DNA of 38,815 bases from Aquificales bacterium (GCA_027036735.1 JALWDU010000056.1:1-38815); one strand, 5' to 3'. Positions 1-8,390 are shown, counted from the first letter of the stretch. Notes: a model not told the origin generated them from the sequence alone. A program made the numbers and translations.

Positions 1-8
1 AATCGAAG

Positions 9-49
9 TTTTCCATTTTTCCAGTCCTCCGAAAGTAGTTAATGGAAAA
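9..49 (-). terminator. Possible terminator hairpin after the NYN gene
   Basis: TTTTCCAT (9-16) and ATGGAAAA (42-49) form an 8-bp perfect inverted repeat with a 25-base loop, just downstream of the leftward NYN gene that ends at 56. The stem is A/T-rich and has no strong U-run, so this could equally be an mRNA-stabilising hairpin or chance. Confidence 0.25.
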
Positions 50-55
50 AGACTA

Positions 56-745
56 TTAAACGAAGAGGGCGGAAGAGCTTCTGAAAATCGACAGAATACG
101 GTCGAGGAGACCCCTTTTCTCCTCCTTAGGTTTTTCCTCCCTTTTCTCCTCGGGAGGTTTTTCCTCCTTATTCTCCTCTTTGGGTTTCGGTTTTTCGAGG
201 ATTATCTCCTCTATGTGGTCGTCGAGGATAATAACCTCATCGCAGACAGCCCTAAGGAGCGGGGAGCTGTTTCTCTTAAAGGTTGCGTTTATAACCCTCT
301 TTCCCAAATCCTGAATGGTCTCGACGGTGTAGCAAAAGTCGCTGTCACCGCTCACAAGTATGGCGGTGTCGTAGGCGTCCCTAAAGGCGAGCGCCAGCAT
401 ATCGGTGGCGAGCATTATATCGACCTCTTTCTCCAGCCACTCGCCGGTGGCGAGCTTGCGCAGATTTGCCATACGGGGTTTAATCCCCATATTCTTAAGC
501 TCGCCTATAAACTTCCTTTGGCGCATCAAACTGTCCCACTCGGGGGTATCCTTTTCGACATCCTCCACGCGGGGCATCGACGAGTAGTAATAAGCCCTCA
601 CCAGGTATTTACCCTCCGAGAGGAAGGAAACCAACTTCGAGTAGTCTATCTTTATGTTTAAAGCCCTAATGGCGTGAAAGACGTTCGAACCGTCGATGAA
701 GATAACAACCCGCTCCTTTACCAGCATATCTTTATCTCCGTCCAT
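56..745 (-). CDS. NYN-domain (LabA/DUF88-type) putative RNase
   Basis: A 229-residue protein. The NYN/PIN-like fold is visible as FIDGSNVFHAIR near residues 17-28 (first acidic residue of the active site), the DIMLATDMLALAFRD segment and SGDSDFCYTV (further acidic positions). Proteins of this family (LabA, DUF88) are thought to be metal-dependent RNases. Residues from about 185 form a Lys/Glu/Pro-rich low-complexity tail. The tail ends in a hydrophobic-basic segment (LLDRILSIFRSSSALFV) that could be an amphipathic membrane or partner anchor; that tail function is inference. It lies 39 bases downstream of the ParB-like gene on the same strand, so co-transcription is likely. No clear Shine-Dalgarno precedes the ATG at 745; an alternative start is the internal Met in DKDMLVKERV. 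Family call is firm, substrate unknown. Confidence 0.85.
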   Translation of the reverse strand: MDGDKDMLVKERVVIFIDGSNVFHAIRALNIKIDYSKLVSFLSEGKYLVRAYYYSSMPRVEDVEKDTPEWDSLMRQRKFIGELKNMGIKPRMANLRKLATGEWLEKEVDIMLATDMLALAFRDAYDTAILVSGDSDFCYTVETIQDLGKRVINATFKRNSSPLLRAVCDEVIILDDHIEEIILEKPKPKEENKEEKPPEEKREEKPKEEKRGLLDRILSIFRSSSALFV

Positions 746-784
746 TTGGTGTTTAGAAAGATAAACAGGATAACAGGAAGGGGA

Positions 785-1579
785 TTAAAGCAGTTCTCCC
801 TCGCCGATACCCTCCTCCCCTATCTCCTCGAGGGCTTTCTTCACCTTTTCCAGAGCGGTGTAAAAGTCGTCCTCTATCTTCCTAACCCTCTTGCCGTAAA
901 CCCTTTGGACTGCCTTTCGGAGCAGTTCGGTCTTCATAAGGGCGTTTGTCATGCCGAGCTTTTCGTAAACCGCGTTTAGCACCTCGCCAACCTCATAGAC
1001 CTTTTTAGCCCTCCGCCTACGCTCCTCTGCGGCTTCCGAAAGGGGCAGGCTCAAAAATTCGTCAATCTTTTTAAGCAAGTTTTCAAAAGCCCCTGCGGGG
1101 AATTTTTTGTTAATCTCCTCGAGGACAAAACCGAGCGTGATGTAGGAAGGCTCTTCGATGTAGAAGGCGAGTTCGAGCTCCTCCATCTCGGGGTTTAGCT
1201 CCAAAAACTGTTTGTAGAGCCTGTAGGCTTGGGAAGCCTTTTCCCTTATGTTGGGCGGCTTTTCGGTGTTGAACTCCATAATGTTGAGGGCTAAATCTTT
1301 GGGGATAACGATGGCGGGGAGCTCCTTTGCCCCGAGCATTTTAGCCGCCTCGAGGCGGTGCTGTCCGTCTATTACGTAAAAACCCTCCTCCCCCTCCTCT
1401 TGATAGACGATTATCGGGTGGAGGAAGCCGAGCTTCTCCATCGAGATGAAGAGCCTCTTTACGAGCAACTCCGACAAATCCCTCTGAAAGGGTGGAACTT
1501 TGAGTTCCCCCACCGGTATGAGGGCGAATTTAAGGGGTATCCCCTTAATGGGGTCGTTGTATTCCGCCAATACCTTCAT
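785..1579 (-). CDS. ParB/Srx-domain (ParB-like) nuclease/NTPase-fold protein
   Basis: About 264 residues. The N-terminal third carries the ParB/sulfiredoxin-like signature: IPVGELKVPPFQRDLSE, then GFLHPIIVY and YVIDGQHRLEAAKMLGAKELPAIVI. The rest is helical and charged (KKVYEVGEVLNAVYEKLG and following) with no obvious ParB HTH, so this is not a standard chromosome-partition ParB and no ParA is adjacent. I chose the ATG at 1579, preceded by AAAACCT. The longer reading frame from 1678 would overlap the divergent hypF start and adds a segment that does not look like the domain. It is probably co-transcribed with the NYN RNase gene downstream. Known ParB-like relatives bind or cut DNA or hydrolyse CTP; which applies here is not visible. 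Confidence 0.75.
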   Translation of the reverse strand: MKVLAEYNDPIKGIPLKFALIPVGELKVPPFQRDLSELLVKRLFISMEKLGFLHPIIVYQEEGEEGFYVIDGQHRLEAAKMLGAKELPAIVIPKDLALNIMEFNTEKPPNIREKASQAYRLYKQFLELNPEMEELELAFYIEEPSYITLGFVLEEINKKFPAGAFENLLKKIDEFLSLPLSEAAEERRRRAKKVYEVGEVLNAVYEKLGMTNALMKTELLRKAVQRVYGKRVRKIEDDFYTALEKVKKALEEIGEEGIGEGELL

Positions 1580-1633
1580 AGGTTTTAAATTGTTTTCCTC
1601 TACCCCGACGGGGTTATCTTTAAACCCAAACCG

Positions 1634-3877
1634 ATGTCGGTAAAGAGGGCAAAAATCTCCCTTAAGGGTTTGGTTCAAGGGGTCGGTTTTAGACCCTTTG
1701 TGTATAGATTGGCAAAGGAGCTAAACCTAAAGGGTTACGTTCTAAACGACGGAAGGGGCGTCCTCATAGAGGTCGAGGGCGATGCGGAGAATATCGCAAC
1801 CTTTTTAAAGCGCCTCCACACAGACAAGCCCCCCGCCGCCCGGATACTGTCGCAGGAGCTCAAATTTCTATCCCCGAAGGGCTATAAAGATTTTGAGATA
1901 AGAAAATCGCAAAAAACCGCCGAAACGGAGGTTTTGGTTCTCCCCGATTTGGCTACCTGCGAGGACTGTTTAAGGGAATTGTTCGACCCCGCCGATAGGC
2001 GGTATATGTATCCCTTTATAAACTGCACCAACTGCGGACCCCGCTTTACCATTATCGAGCGCCTCCCCTACGACCGCCCGAATACCACGATGAAGAAATT
2101 TCAAATGTGTGAGGAGTGTTATAGGGAATACACCGACCCCAAAAATAGGCGCTTCCACGCCCAGCCAAACGCCTGTCCCAAGTGCGGACCAAAGCTCTAC
2201 TATTGGGAAAGGGGTGAGATAACCGCCGAGGGGAACGAAGCATTCGAAAAACTCGTGGGGGAACTAAAAAAGGGAAAAATCCTTGCGGTGAAGGGTATAG
2301 GCGGATTTCACCTAATGTGCGACGCGACAAACGAGAAGGCGGTCTCCCTTTTGAGGGAGAGAAAGAGGAGAAAGGAAAAACCCTTTGCGGTTATGTTTAG
2401 GGACTTAACCCAACTGGAGGAATACACAAGTCCGACCGAACTTGAAAAGGCTCTCTTAATCTCTCCCGAAAGACCTATAGTGTTGGTCGAAAAGAGGAGG
2501 GAGCTCGCCCCTTCGGTGGCGCCGGGTCTAAAGAGGGTCGGGGCGTTTTTACCCTACTCACCCCTTCACCACATGATACTGGAGGCGGTGGACTTTCCGG
2601 TCGTAGCCACCTCGGGGAACCTGTCGGAGGAGCCCATCGTCAAGGATAACGACGAGGCTACTAAGCGCCTATCGGAGTTAGCGGACGCAATAGTTTTACA
2701 CGACAGGGATATAGCCCGTCGTTGCGACGACGGGGTTGTCAAGGTGGTGGGAGGTGTGCCCATCTACATAAGGCGCTCGCGGGGTGCAACGCCCTTACCC
2801 ATTTTGCTCCCCTTTGGGTTGAAGAGAAAGGTTTTAGCCGTCGGGGGGATGCTTAAAAACACCTTCGCCCTCGGTTGGGGAAATAGGGTTATTCCGAGTC
2901 AACACATAGGGGATATAGAAAACCTTTCCACCTTGAGGAGTTTCGACGAGTCCGTTAGAGACCTTTTAAGGCTTTTCGAATTCGAGCCGGAGGCAATTGT
3001 TTGCGACCTGCACCCGCGCTACGAGACCACCCGCTGGGCTGAAGAGTTCGCTAAGAAGCGGGGTATCCCTCTTATAAAGGTTCAACACCACTACGCACAC
3101 ATTTTGTCGGTTATGGCGGATAGCGGTCTCCCCTTCGGGGAAGAGGTTTTGGGCGTAGCGTGGGACGGCACCGGCTACGGGCTCGACGGCACCGTCTGGG
3201 GCGGGGAGTTTTTGAGGGCTAATTACCAAACCTTTGAGCGGCTCTTTTACTTCAAACCCTTCCGCCTCATAGGGGGTGAAAGGGCTGTTAAAGAACCCTC
3301 AAGGGTTGCCATATCAATCCTTTTCGACCTCTTTGGGGAGGAGGCTCTAAAGCTCGACCTCCCGACGGTCGAATACTTCAAACCCTTTGAGAGGGAACTT
3401 TTATTCAAAGTCCACCAAAAGGGGATAAACTCACCCCTGACCTCCTCCGTAGGGAGACTCTTCGATGCGGTAGCCTCCCTTTTGGGTATAAGGCAAAAAC
3501 TCTCCTTCGAAGGTCAGGCGGCTATGATGGTGGAGGACTTATTCGACCCCTCGGTGGGGGACGCCTATCCCTTTACCATTAAAGGGAGGGAAATAGACCT
3601 ATCGGAAACCTTTTTGGGAGTTATCGAAGATAGGAACAACCCTTCTTTGGCGGCGAGCCGTTTTATAAACACCCTCGCAAGGGTCGTTTTGGAAATAGCA
3701 AAAAGGGTTGGAATGGAAAAGGTCGCCCTCTCCGGTGGGGTATTTCAAAACGACCCCCTTGTGGGGAGGATAAAGGAATACCTAAAAGGGGAGGGTTTCG
3801 AGGTTTTGACCCACTCGCAGGTCTCCCCCAACGACAGTGGTCTATCCCTCGGGCAGGCGGTCTACGGCGGGCTATAA
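1634..3877 (+). CDS. hypF: Carbamoyltransferase HypF (hydrogenase maturation)
   Basis: A 747-residue protein matching full-length HypF. Domains in order: acylphosphatase (GLVQGVGFRPFVYRLA near residues 12-27); two zinc-finger blocks starting at C109-x2-C112 (CEDC, CTNCGP, CEECYREYTD, CPKCGP); a YrdC-like segment (KGIGGFHLMCDAT, KRRKEKPFAVMFRDL, PYSPLHH, ATSGNLSEEPI); and a C-terminal Kae1-like domain with QHHYAHILSV, WDGTGYGLDGTVWGGEF and LSGGVFQND. HypF converts carbamoyl phosphate to carbamoyl-AMP and transfers the carbamoyl group to HypE, supplying the CN ligands of [NiFe] hydrogenase. No other hyp genes are nearby. It is divergent from the ParB-like gene with 54 bases between them. No obvious Shine-Dalgarno precedes the ATG. 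Confidence 0.97.
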   Translation: MSVKRAKISLKGLVQGVGFRPFVYRLAKELNLKGYVLNDGRGVLIEVEGDAENIATFLKRLHTDKPPAARILSQELKFLSPKGYKDFEIRKSQKTAETEVLVLPDLATCEDCLRELFDPADRRYMYPFINCTNCGPRFTIIERLPYDRPNTTMKKFQMCEECYREYTDPKNRRFHAQPNACPKCGPKLYYWERGEITAEGNEAFEKLVGELKKGKILAVKGIGGFHLMCDATNEKAVSLLRERKRRKEKPFAVMFRDLTQLEEYTSPTELEKALLISPERPIVLVEKRRELAPSVAPGLKRVGAFLPYSPLHHMILEAVDFPVVATSGNLSEEPIVKDNDEATKRLSELADAIVLHDRDIARRCDDGVVKVVGGVPIYIRRSRGATPLPILLPFGLKRKVLAVGGMLKNTFALGWGNRVIPSQHIGDIENLSTLRSFDESVRDLLRLFEFEPEAIVCDLHPRYETTRWAEEFAKKRGIPLIKVQHHYAHILSVMADSGLPFGEEVLGVAWDGTGYGLDGTVWGGEFLRANYQTFERLFYFKPFRLIGGERAVKEPSRVAISILFDLFGEEALKLDLPTVEYFKPFERELLFKVHQKGINSPLTSSVGRLFDAVASLLGIRQKLSFEGQAAMMVEDLFDPSVGDAYPFTIKGREIDLSETFLGVIEDRNNPSLAASRFINTLARVVLEIAKRVGMEKVALSGGVFQNDPLVGRIKEYLKGEGFEVLTHSQVSPNDSGLSLGQAVYGGL

Positions 3878-3932
3878 AATTTCACTTACCATTACTTCTT
3901 ATAAACTTTTCTGTAAAGGAGGTTGTGGAGAA

Positions 3933-5297
3933 ATGAAAATATTACTAATCACATTTGACAAAGAGATGGAAAAAAAGATTAAAAATCTTCTCAAAGACTA
4001 CGAAATTATTACAGCGAAAAACGGAGAAGAAGCCTTACTTCTCAATATAGCAAAGGATGTCGATGTTGTTATATACGATGCCTTAGCCGGAGGTATTGCG
4101 GAGGATGATATAAATAAACTTTACGAAAGAGGTTTTCAAAACGTTCCCTTTATTATCCTAATGGACGACCTCTTTCCTATAGACCCCAACAATCTAAAGG
4201 TGGAAGTAAAGAAAATAATTTCTCGCGAGGTAGATTTAAATCAAATTCCGAAATTGGTTAAAGAATTGGCGAAGAAAAAAGGCGTTTCCGCAGGAGCCTC
4301 AAAAGCGGAGACTTCGACAGAAACCGAAAAAGCGATGTCATGGGAAACCCTTGCAGCCGCAACCGAAGAAAAAAAGGAAGAGGTTATTCCCAACGTGGGG
4401 AAGACAAAGGAAACCCTTCCGGAGGATTATCAAACTTATTTAAAAAAGCAATGCTTACTTGTATCTTTCGATATACCCTTCGTAGAGAAAATTCAACAGC
4501 TTTTGGGTGATAGGTGCGACCTCTACGTTGCAAAAAGCGCCAAACAGGCTTTACAAAAGTATGCGGGAAAACCCTTTGACGTAATAATCTTCGACACCAT
4601 TTCCGGTGTTTTCGCCGAAAAGGGTATCAAAGACCTCTACGACAAGGGCGGATACAAGGATAGCCTATACGTGCTACTACTCGACGAATTCCTACCTATA
4701 GATATCGACAAACTCCCCGTTAAAAATTTAACCTCCATTAAAAGGGAATCAGAAATAGAGCTTTTACCGGAAATAGTAGAGGACGCACCTCATATAACTC
4801 TGGGTAAACTTGCGGAAGAGGCGGTCGAGGAGGAGAAAAGGGAAGAGGTTCCCGCCGCCGAAAGTTACGGGGAACTTTTCGCCCCCCAAGGGGAGGAAAC
4901 CGTTGCAACCGCCGAAAGGGAAGAGGTTCAACCCCAACCCGAAGAGGTGCAACCGCAGGAAATGCCGCAACCGGCGCAGGTCGCCCAACCCGCACCGCAG
5001 GAGGTTCAACCCGCCCAACCCGTTCAACAGCCCCAACCGGTTACCGCCGCTACCGCACCCCAGCCCGCGGTAGCGGTATCGGAGGAGCTTATAGAGCGCC
5101 TCGTCGAACAGAAGATAAACGAAAAGATAATTCCTCTAATAGAGGAGTTGGTGAAAACCCGTTTGACCGAAACCTACATAAAGGCTATAGCAAGGGAGAT
5201 TATAGAGCCGGAAATCGACGAGGCTTTCATAAAGGAGATTGTCCGGGAAATCGCGGAACCCCTCGTGAGGGAAGTTATAGACAAAATGCTCGCCTAA
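3933..5297 (+). CDS. Tandem pseudo-receiver protein with C-terminal helical domain
   Basis: About 454 residues. I chose the ATG at 3933 because AAAGGAGG lies just before it. Two related CheY-like units are visible. Unit 1 (about 1-115) has KILLITFD, the phospho-Asp-like VVIYDALAG (D49) and IILMDD. Unit 2 (about 171-285) has CLLVSFD, DVIIFDTISG and VLLLDE. Both share a following L/F-PID motif, indicating an internal duplication. The Thr/Ser after strand 4 and the usual acidic pair are missing, so these look like non-canonical receivers. A Pro/Gln/Glu-rich linker (about 300-390) leads to about 60 residues of regular amphipathic helices (LIERLVEQKINEKIIPLIEE; IKAIAREIIEPEIDEAFIKE). The architecture recalls scaffold or polarity proteins, but no function is established. 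The gene starts 55 bases after hypF, so it may be cotranscribed or use a TTATAA-containing promoter between them. Confidence 0.75.
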   Translation: MKILLITFDKEMEKKIKNLLKDYEIITAKNGEEALLLNIAKDVDVVIYDALAGGIAEDDINKLYERGFQNVPFIILMDDLFPIDPNNLKVEVKKIISREVDLNQIPKLVKELAKKKGVSAGASKAETSTETEKAMSWETLAAATEEKKEEVIPNVGKTKETLPEDYQTYLKKQCLLVSFDIPFVEKIQQLLGDRCDLYVAKSAKQALQKYAGKPFDVIIFDTISGVFAEKGIKDLYDKGGYKDSLYVLLLDEFLPIDIDKLPVKNLTSIKRESEIELLPEIVEDAPHITLGKLAEEAVEEEKREEVPAAESYGELFAPQGEETVATAEREEVQPQPEEVQPQEMPQPAQVAQPAPQEVQPAQPVQQPQPVTAATAPQPAVAVSEELIERLVEQKINEKIIPLIEELVKTRLTETYIKAIAREIIEPEIDEAFIKEIVREIAEPLVREVIDKMLA

Positions 5298-5351
5298 TCG
5301 GGTTAAAGGACATACCCCTTCCCTCCGCCGTTTCTATCCTTATTCCACTTA

Positions 5352-6386
5352 ATGGCTAAGAAAAGGGCGGTAGCCCTCTTCTCGGGCGGATTGGACAGTA
5401 TCCTCGCCGCCAAACTGGTAAAAGACCAGGGTGTAGACGTCGTAGGTTTGCACATAAAGACCGGTTTCCACTCGGAGGACGTTAAGGAGAGGCTTGGACT
5501 TCTAAAGGAAGAAGAAAATCCCATCCGCAAAGCGGCAAGGCAGATAGACCTCCCCCTTGTGGAACTCGATATTTCAAGCTCCTACTGCGGGGTTATAGAA
5601 AATCCCAAATACGGGTATGGGAAGAACGCAAACCCCTGTATAGACTGCAAGATAGCCTTTTTAAAGGCGGCAAAGGAGTATATGGAACGGGAGGGTTTCG
5701 ACTTTATAATCACCGGTGAGGTTGTCAACCAAAGACCGATGAGCCAAAATCTCCCAACCCTCCGCCTCATAGAGAAGGAGGCGGGCGTCGAGGATTTGGT
5801 TTTGAGACCGCTATCGGCGAAACTCCTCCCCCCCACCATTCCCGAAAGGGAGGGCTGGGTCGACAGGGAAAAACTGCTCGACATCTCCGGGAGGGGGAGG
5901 GATAGACAGCTACAACTGGCGAAAGAATTGGGGTTGGAATACGTCCCCCAACCTTCGGGCGGATGTCTGCTAACCATGGAGGAGGTCAGCAGGAGGGTCT
6001 TCGACCAACTCTCCCACAAGGAGTGGGATTGCGATATAGCAAAGCTCGTTCCGATTGGAAGGCACTTCCGCCTCCCCTCGGGGGTGAAGGTTATAGTGGC
6101 AAGAAACCGCGACGAGGTGAACTATTTGAAAAAGTTCCAAAATAGGTGGTATCTATTCAAACCGACCACAAAGGGAACGGTTGCACTGCTCCTAAAGGAG
6201 GAACCCCCCACCGATGAGGAAACCCAATTGGTGGCGGGTTTGGTTGCACGCTACTCCAAGAGGGAACCGAAAGAGGTTGAGGTAATCCGCAAAGGGGAGG
6301 TCTTGAGAAAAATCATTGGAACCCCTCTGGAGGAAGGGTTAATTAGGCAATTAAGGTTAAAGGCTACCCAAAAAGGGGAGACCTAA
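5352..6386 (+). CDS. PP-loop ATPase, tRNA-thiolase-like (MnmA/ThiI-related)
   Basis: A 344-residue protein. The PP-loop SGGLDS sits at residues 11-16, followed by an HUP-type fold (GVDVVGLHIKTGF). Candidate catalytic cysteines are C79, the pair C96/C99 in NPCIDCK (compare the NP-x-C region of MnmA) and C205 in PSGGCLLT. Enzymes of this class adenylate a tRNA uridine and replace its oxygen with sulfur from a persulfide or an Fe-S cluster. The length and C-terminal region differ from standard MnmA (360-390 residues), so I do not assign mnmA. It heads a close rightward group with a DUF1858-like gene 1 base later, then an Nfu-like gene, an unknown gene and trmD, which supports a role in tRNA modification. 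Exact modified base unknown. Confidence 0.75.
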   Translation: MAKKRAVALFSGGLDSILAAKLVKDQGVDVVGLHIKTGFHSEDVKERLGLLKEEENPIRKAARQIDLPLVELDISSSYCGVIENPKYGYGKNANPCIDCKIAFLKAAKEYMEREGFDFIITGEVVNQRPMSQNLPTLRLIEKEAGVEDLVLRPLSAKLLPPTIPEREGWVDREKLLDISGRGRDRQLQLAKELGLEYVPQPSGGCLLTMEEVSRRVFDQLSHKEWDCDIAKLVPIGRHFRLPSGVKVIVARNRDEVNYLKKFQNRWYLFKPTTKGTVALLLKEEPPTDEETQLVAGLVARYSKREPKEVEVIRKGEVLRKIIGTPLEEGLIRQLRLKATQKGET

Positions 6387-6387
6387 A

Positions 6388-6648
6388 ATGGGAATAGAGA
6401 TGAAACCCAAGCTAACCCATAATACCCTACTTCAGGAACTTTTGGAAAAATATGAGGAAACTTTCGATATTCTTTTCCCCTACGGGCTTAACAAGTTAAT
6501 CGAGGACGATATTCTCGAGATAGTGGCGCCCCGTCTGACCCTCGAAGGTTTCTTCCGACTTTTTAACCTCCCCGATGAGGAACGGGATAAGGTTTGGAAG
6601 GAGATAAATAAGGTTGTCAAAAAATACGCAAGTATGTATGAAATTTAA
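6388..6648 (+). CDS. DUF1858-like small protein
   Basis: An 86-residue protein. The pattern LTHNTLLQELLEKYEETFDILFPYGL resembles the start of DUF1858 domains ('T...L...YP....L...G'), which are small helical domains often found next to Fe-S, redox or sulfur genes. The usual Cys of many DUF1858 members after the GL is absent here, so a metal-binding role is not visible. It starts 1 base after the stop of the PP-loop ATPase gene and is almost certainly co-translated with it; GGGGAG upstream may serve as a weak ribosome-binding site. Function unknown. The tight placement between a thiolase-like enzyme and an Nfu-like carrier suggests an accessory role in sulfur or cluster delivery (inference). 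Confidence 0.65.
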   Translation: MGIEMKPKLTHNTLLQELLEKYEETFDILFPYGLNKLIEDDILEIVAPRLTLEGFFRLFNLPDEERDKVWKEINKVVKKYASMYEI

Positions 6649-6666
6649 TTAAGCGGAGGTTTAAAA

Positions 6667-6909
6667 ATGGGAGAGGTTCTATCCAAAGAAAAACTTATAA
6701 GGGAGTTTTTGGAGAGCGTTAAGCCCGCCCTGTTGAGGCACGAAGGGGACGTAGAACTCCACAAAATAGAGGACAACATCGTCTATTTGAAATTCAATGG
6801 GGCTTGCGTGGACTGCAACGTCAGACCGGAATCGATGTTCCCGATGCTAAAGATGATGTTAATGAATAAGTTCCCGTGGGTGAAGGATGTTATAGATTTA
6901 ACCGTCTAA
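6667..6909 (+). CDS. NifU C-terminal (Nfu)-like Fe-S carrier
   Basis: An 80-residue protein equal in size to a lone Nfu domain. Family features are KPALLRHEGDVELHKI followed by IVYLKFNGACVDCNVRP, with the C-x2-C (CVDC) that in Nfu proteins bridges a [4Fe-4S] cluster between two subunits, and a closing FPWVKDVIDLTV that matches the family's end. A clear Shine-Dalgarno (GCGGAGG) precedes the ATG. The stop codon overlaps the next start (TAATG). Its position between the PP-loop tRNA-thiolase-like gene and trmD suggests that it supplies a cluster or sulfur to the PP-loop enzyme; that link is inference. Confidence 0.85.
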   Translation: MGEVLSKEKLIREFLESVKPALLRHEGDVELHKIEDNIVYLKFNGACVDCNVRPESMFPMLKMMLMNKFPWVKDVIDLTV

Positions 6910-7568
6910 TGGACGAAATTAAGGACAAATTCCTCGAGGTGTTGGAATTTTACCCCCATGACTACGTGGTGAAGATAAAAGAGACCCCCTACGAGGATTT
7001 GGATAACATAATAATCACCAACCCTTCCGATTCCGTTCACCACATCTTTTTACCCCGTAGGGAGGATTTATTCCGTTTCGAACTCCTTTCGGCGTTAGCC
7101 GTATTGGGCGAAAAGCACCACCTGCTGTCGACCGATTATTTCGATACCTTTACAAGGGAAAATATGTTCGAATTCATCGAAGGGTTTTCCAAGCTTATAA
7201 AACCGATTCGCTTCGCGTGGGCGGGTCGTATCGCCGCCGAAAATTCTCCCGACCCCGACAAGCTGATGGGCGAAACGCTCCGCAGGATAGAAATCGAATA
7301 TCTGAACGCCCTTTACAGGGATAACAAGAGGGCGGCGATAGAGGTTTTGCCTTACATAGCGTTTGCCAAGGGTCTCGACACCGATTGGGATTTCTTCAAC
7401 GACGATAGGCTCAACAGAATAATGAACGAACTCATAAAGAGCGAAATAAGTCTTTCCAACCTCATTAAGTATGCGAAGAAATTGCAGAAGTATATACCCT
7501 GTTTCTGCTCCTTTGGGGTGAAGGAAGACCCCGAAAGGGGATTTGAAGTTTTTTCCCTCGACCTTTAA
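6909..7568 (+). CDS. Conserved-looking protein of unknown function
   Basis: A 219-residue protein that I do not recognise. I chose the ATG at 6909, whose A is shared with the TAA of the Nfu-like gene (TAATG), giving translational coupling. It is acidic, without signal peptide or membrane segments. Notable segments are NPSDSVHHIFLPRREDLFRFELLSALAVLGEKHH (His-rich), FIEGFSKLIKPIRFAWAGRIAAE and a late YIPCFCSFGVKEDPERGFEVF with a C-x-C. No NTP-binding or nuclease motif is seen. The operon position between Nfu and TrmD suggests a tRNA or Fe-S role, which is only guilt by association. Confidence 0.6.
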   Translation: MDEIKDKFLEVLEFYPHDYVVKIKETPYEDLDNIIITNPSDSVHHIFLPRREDLFRFELLSALAVLGEKHHLLSTDYFDTFTRENMFEFIEGFSKLIKPIRFAWAGRIAAENSPDPDKLMGETLRRIEIEYLNALYRDNKRAAIEVLPYIAFAKGLDTDWDFFNDDRLNRIMNELIKSEISLSNLIKYAKKLQKYIPCFCSFGVKEDPERGFEVFSLDL

Positions 7569-7580
7569 AGTTTTCGATTT

Positions 7581-8390
7581 ATGTCCCGTTCCCCCTTGAG
7601 GTTTTTCATAGCGACGATATTTCCCCAAATAGTGGAGTGTTATACCTCCTACGGGGTAGTCCACCAGGCGATAAAGAGGGGGTTGGCGGAGGTTCACCCC
7701 CTAAATTTGAGAAACTTCGCCGACAACCCGCGGGAGGTGGACGACGAACCCTTCGGCGGCGTTCCCGGAATGGTTCTAAAACCGGAACCCATTTTTAGGG
7801 CTTACGACTTTGTGGTGGAAAACTTTGGGAAACCTTACGTCGTCATCACCGAACCCTGGGGGGAGCGGATAACCCAAAAGACCTTTGAGGAACTGAAGGA
7901 AAAGGAAAACATCTTCGTTATCTGCGGTAGATACGAAGGCGTCGACGAGAGGGTTAAATCGATAGTAGACAAGGAGGTTTCCCTCGGGGATTTCGTCCTC
8001 TCCGGTGGGGAACTTCCCGCCCTCGTTTTGGTCGACGGAACAATCCGACTTTTGGAGGGGGTTTTATCCGAACCCCAAAGTTTGGAGGAGGATAGTTTTT
8101 CCAAAAAGTGGTTGGGTTATCCCGTCTATACCCGCCCGAGGGAGTATCGGGGAATGAAGGTTCCCGACCTCCTCCTCTCGGGAGACCACAAACTTATCGA
8201 ACTCTGGAAGTTATACAAAAAGATAGAGCAAACCTTTAGGAGGAGACCCGACCTAATTCCCCCCGAAGGGGAGCTTTCGGAAATGGAAAAACTCATTTTG
8301 GAGAGTGTAAAAAGGGGTGAAACTTTTGAGGAATTTGTTAAAAAACACCCAAAGGTGGTTAGAAGGTTTAAGTTCAAACCCAATAATTGA
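7581..8390 (+). CDS. trmD: tRNA (guanine-N1)-methyltransferase TrmD
   Basis: A 269-residue SPOUT methyltransferase that makes m1G37 in tRNAs, preventing +1 frameshifting. Family motifs present are FFIATIFPQIVECY near the start, FGGVPGMVLKPEPIF, FVICGRYEGVDERVKSIVDKE, SLGDFVLSGGELPALVLVDG (trefoil-knot SAM-binding region) and YTRPREYRGMKVPDLLLSGDH. The length is slightly above the usual 240-260, with a Lys-rich tail. It starts 12 bases after the unknown gene and ends the rightward group. The usual partners rimM, rpsP and rplS are absent; instead about 580 bases of non-coding DNA follow. Confidence 0.97.
   Translation: MSRSPLRFFIATIFPQIVECYTSYGVVHQAIKRGLAEVHPLNLRNFADNPREVDDEPFGGVPGMVLKPEPIFRAYDFVVENFGKPYVVITEPWGERITQKTFEELKEKENIFVICGRYEGVDERVKSIVDKEVSLGDFVLSGGELPALVLVDGTIRLLEGVLSEPQSLEEDSFSKKWLGYPVYTRPREYRGMKVPDLLLSGDHKLIELWKLYKKIEQTFRRRPDLIPPEGELSEMEKLILESVKRGETFEEFVKKHPKVVRRFKFKPNN

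Noticed and set aside
1580-1678. N-terminal extension of the ParB-like protein to 1678
   Set aside because: It would overlap the hypF start, and the residues do not resemble the domain; the ATG at 1579 fits better.
7095-7697. Long open frame on the minus strand opposite the unknown protein and trmD start
   Set aside because: It has no recognisable motif, and it lies antisense to a start-stop coupled gene and to trmD. It looks like a codon-bias shadow.
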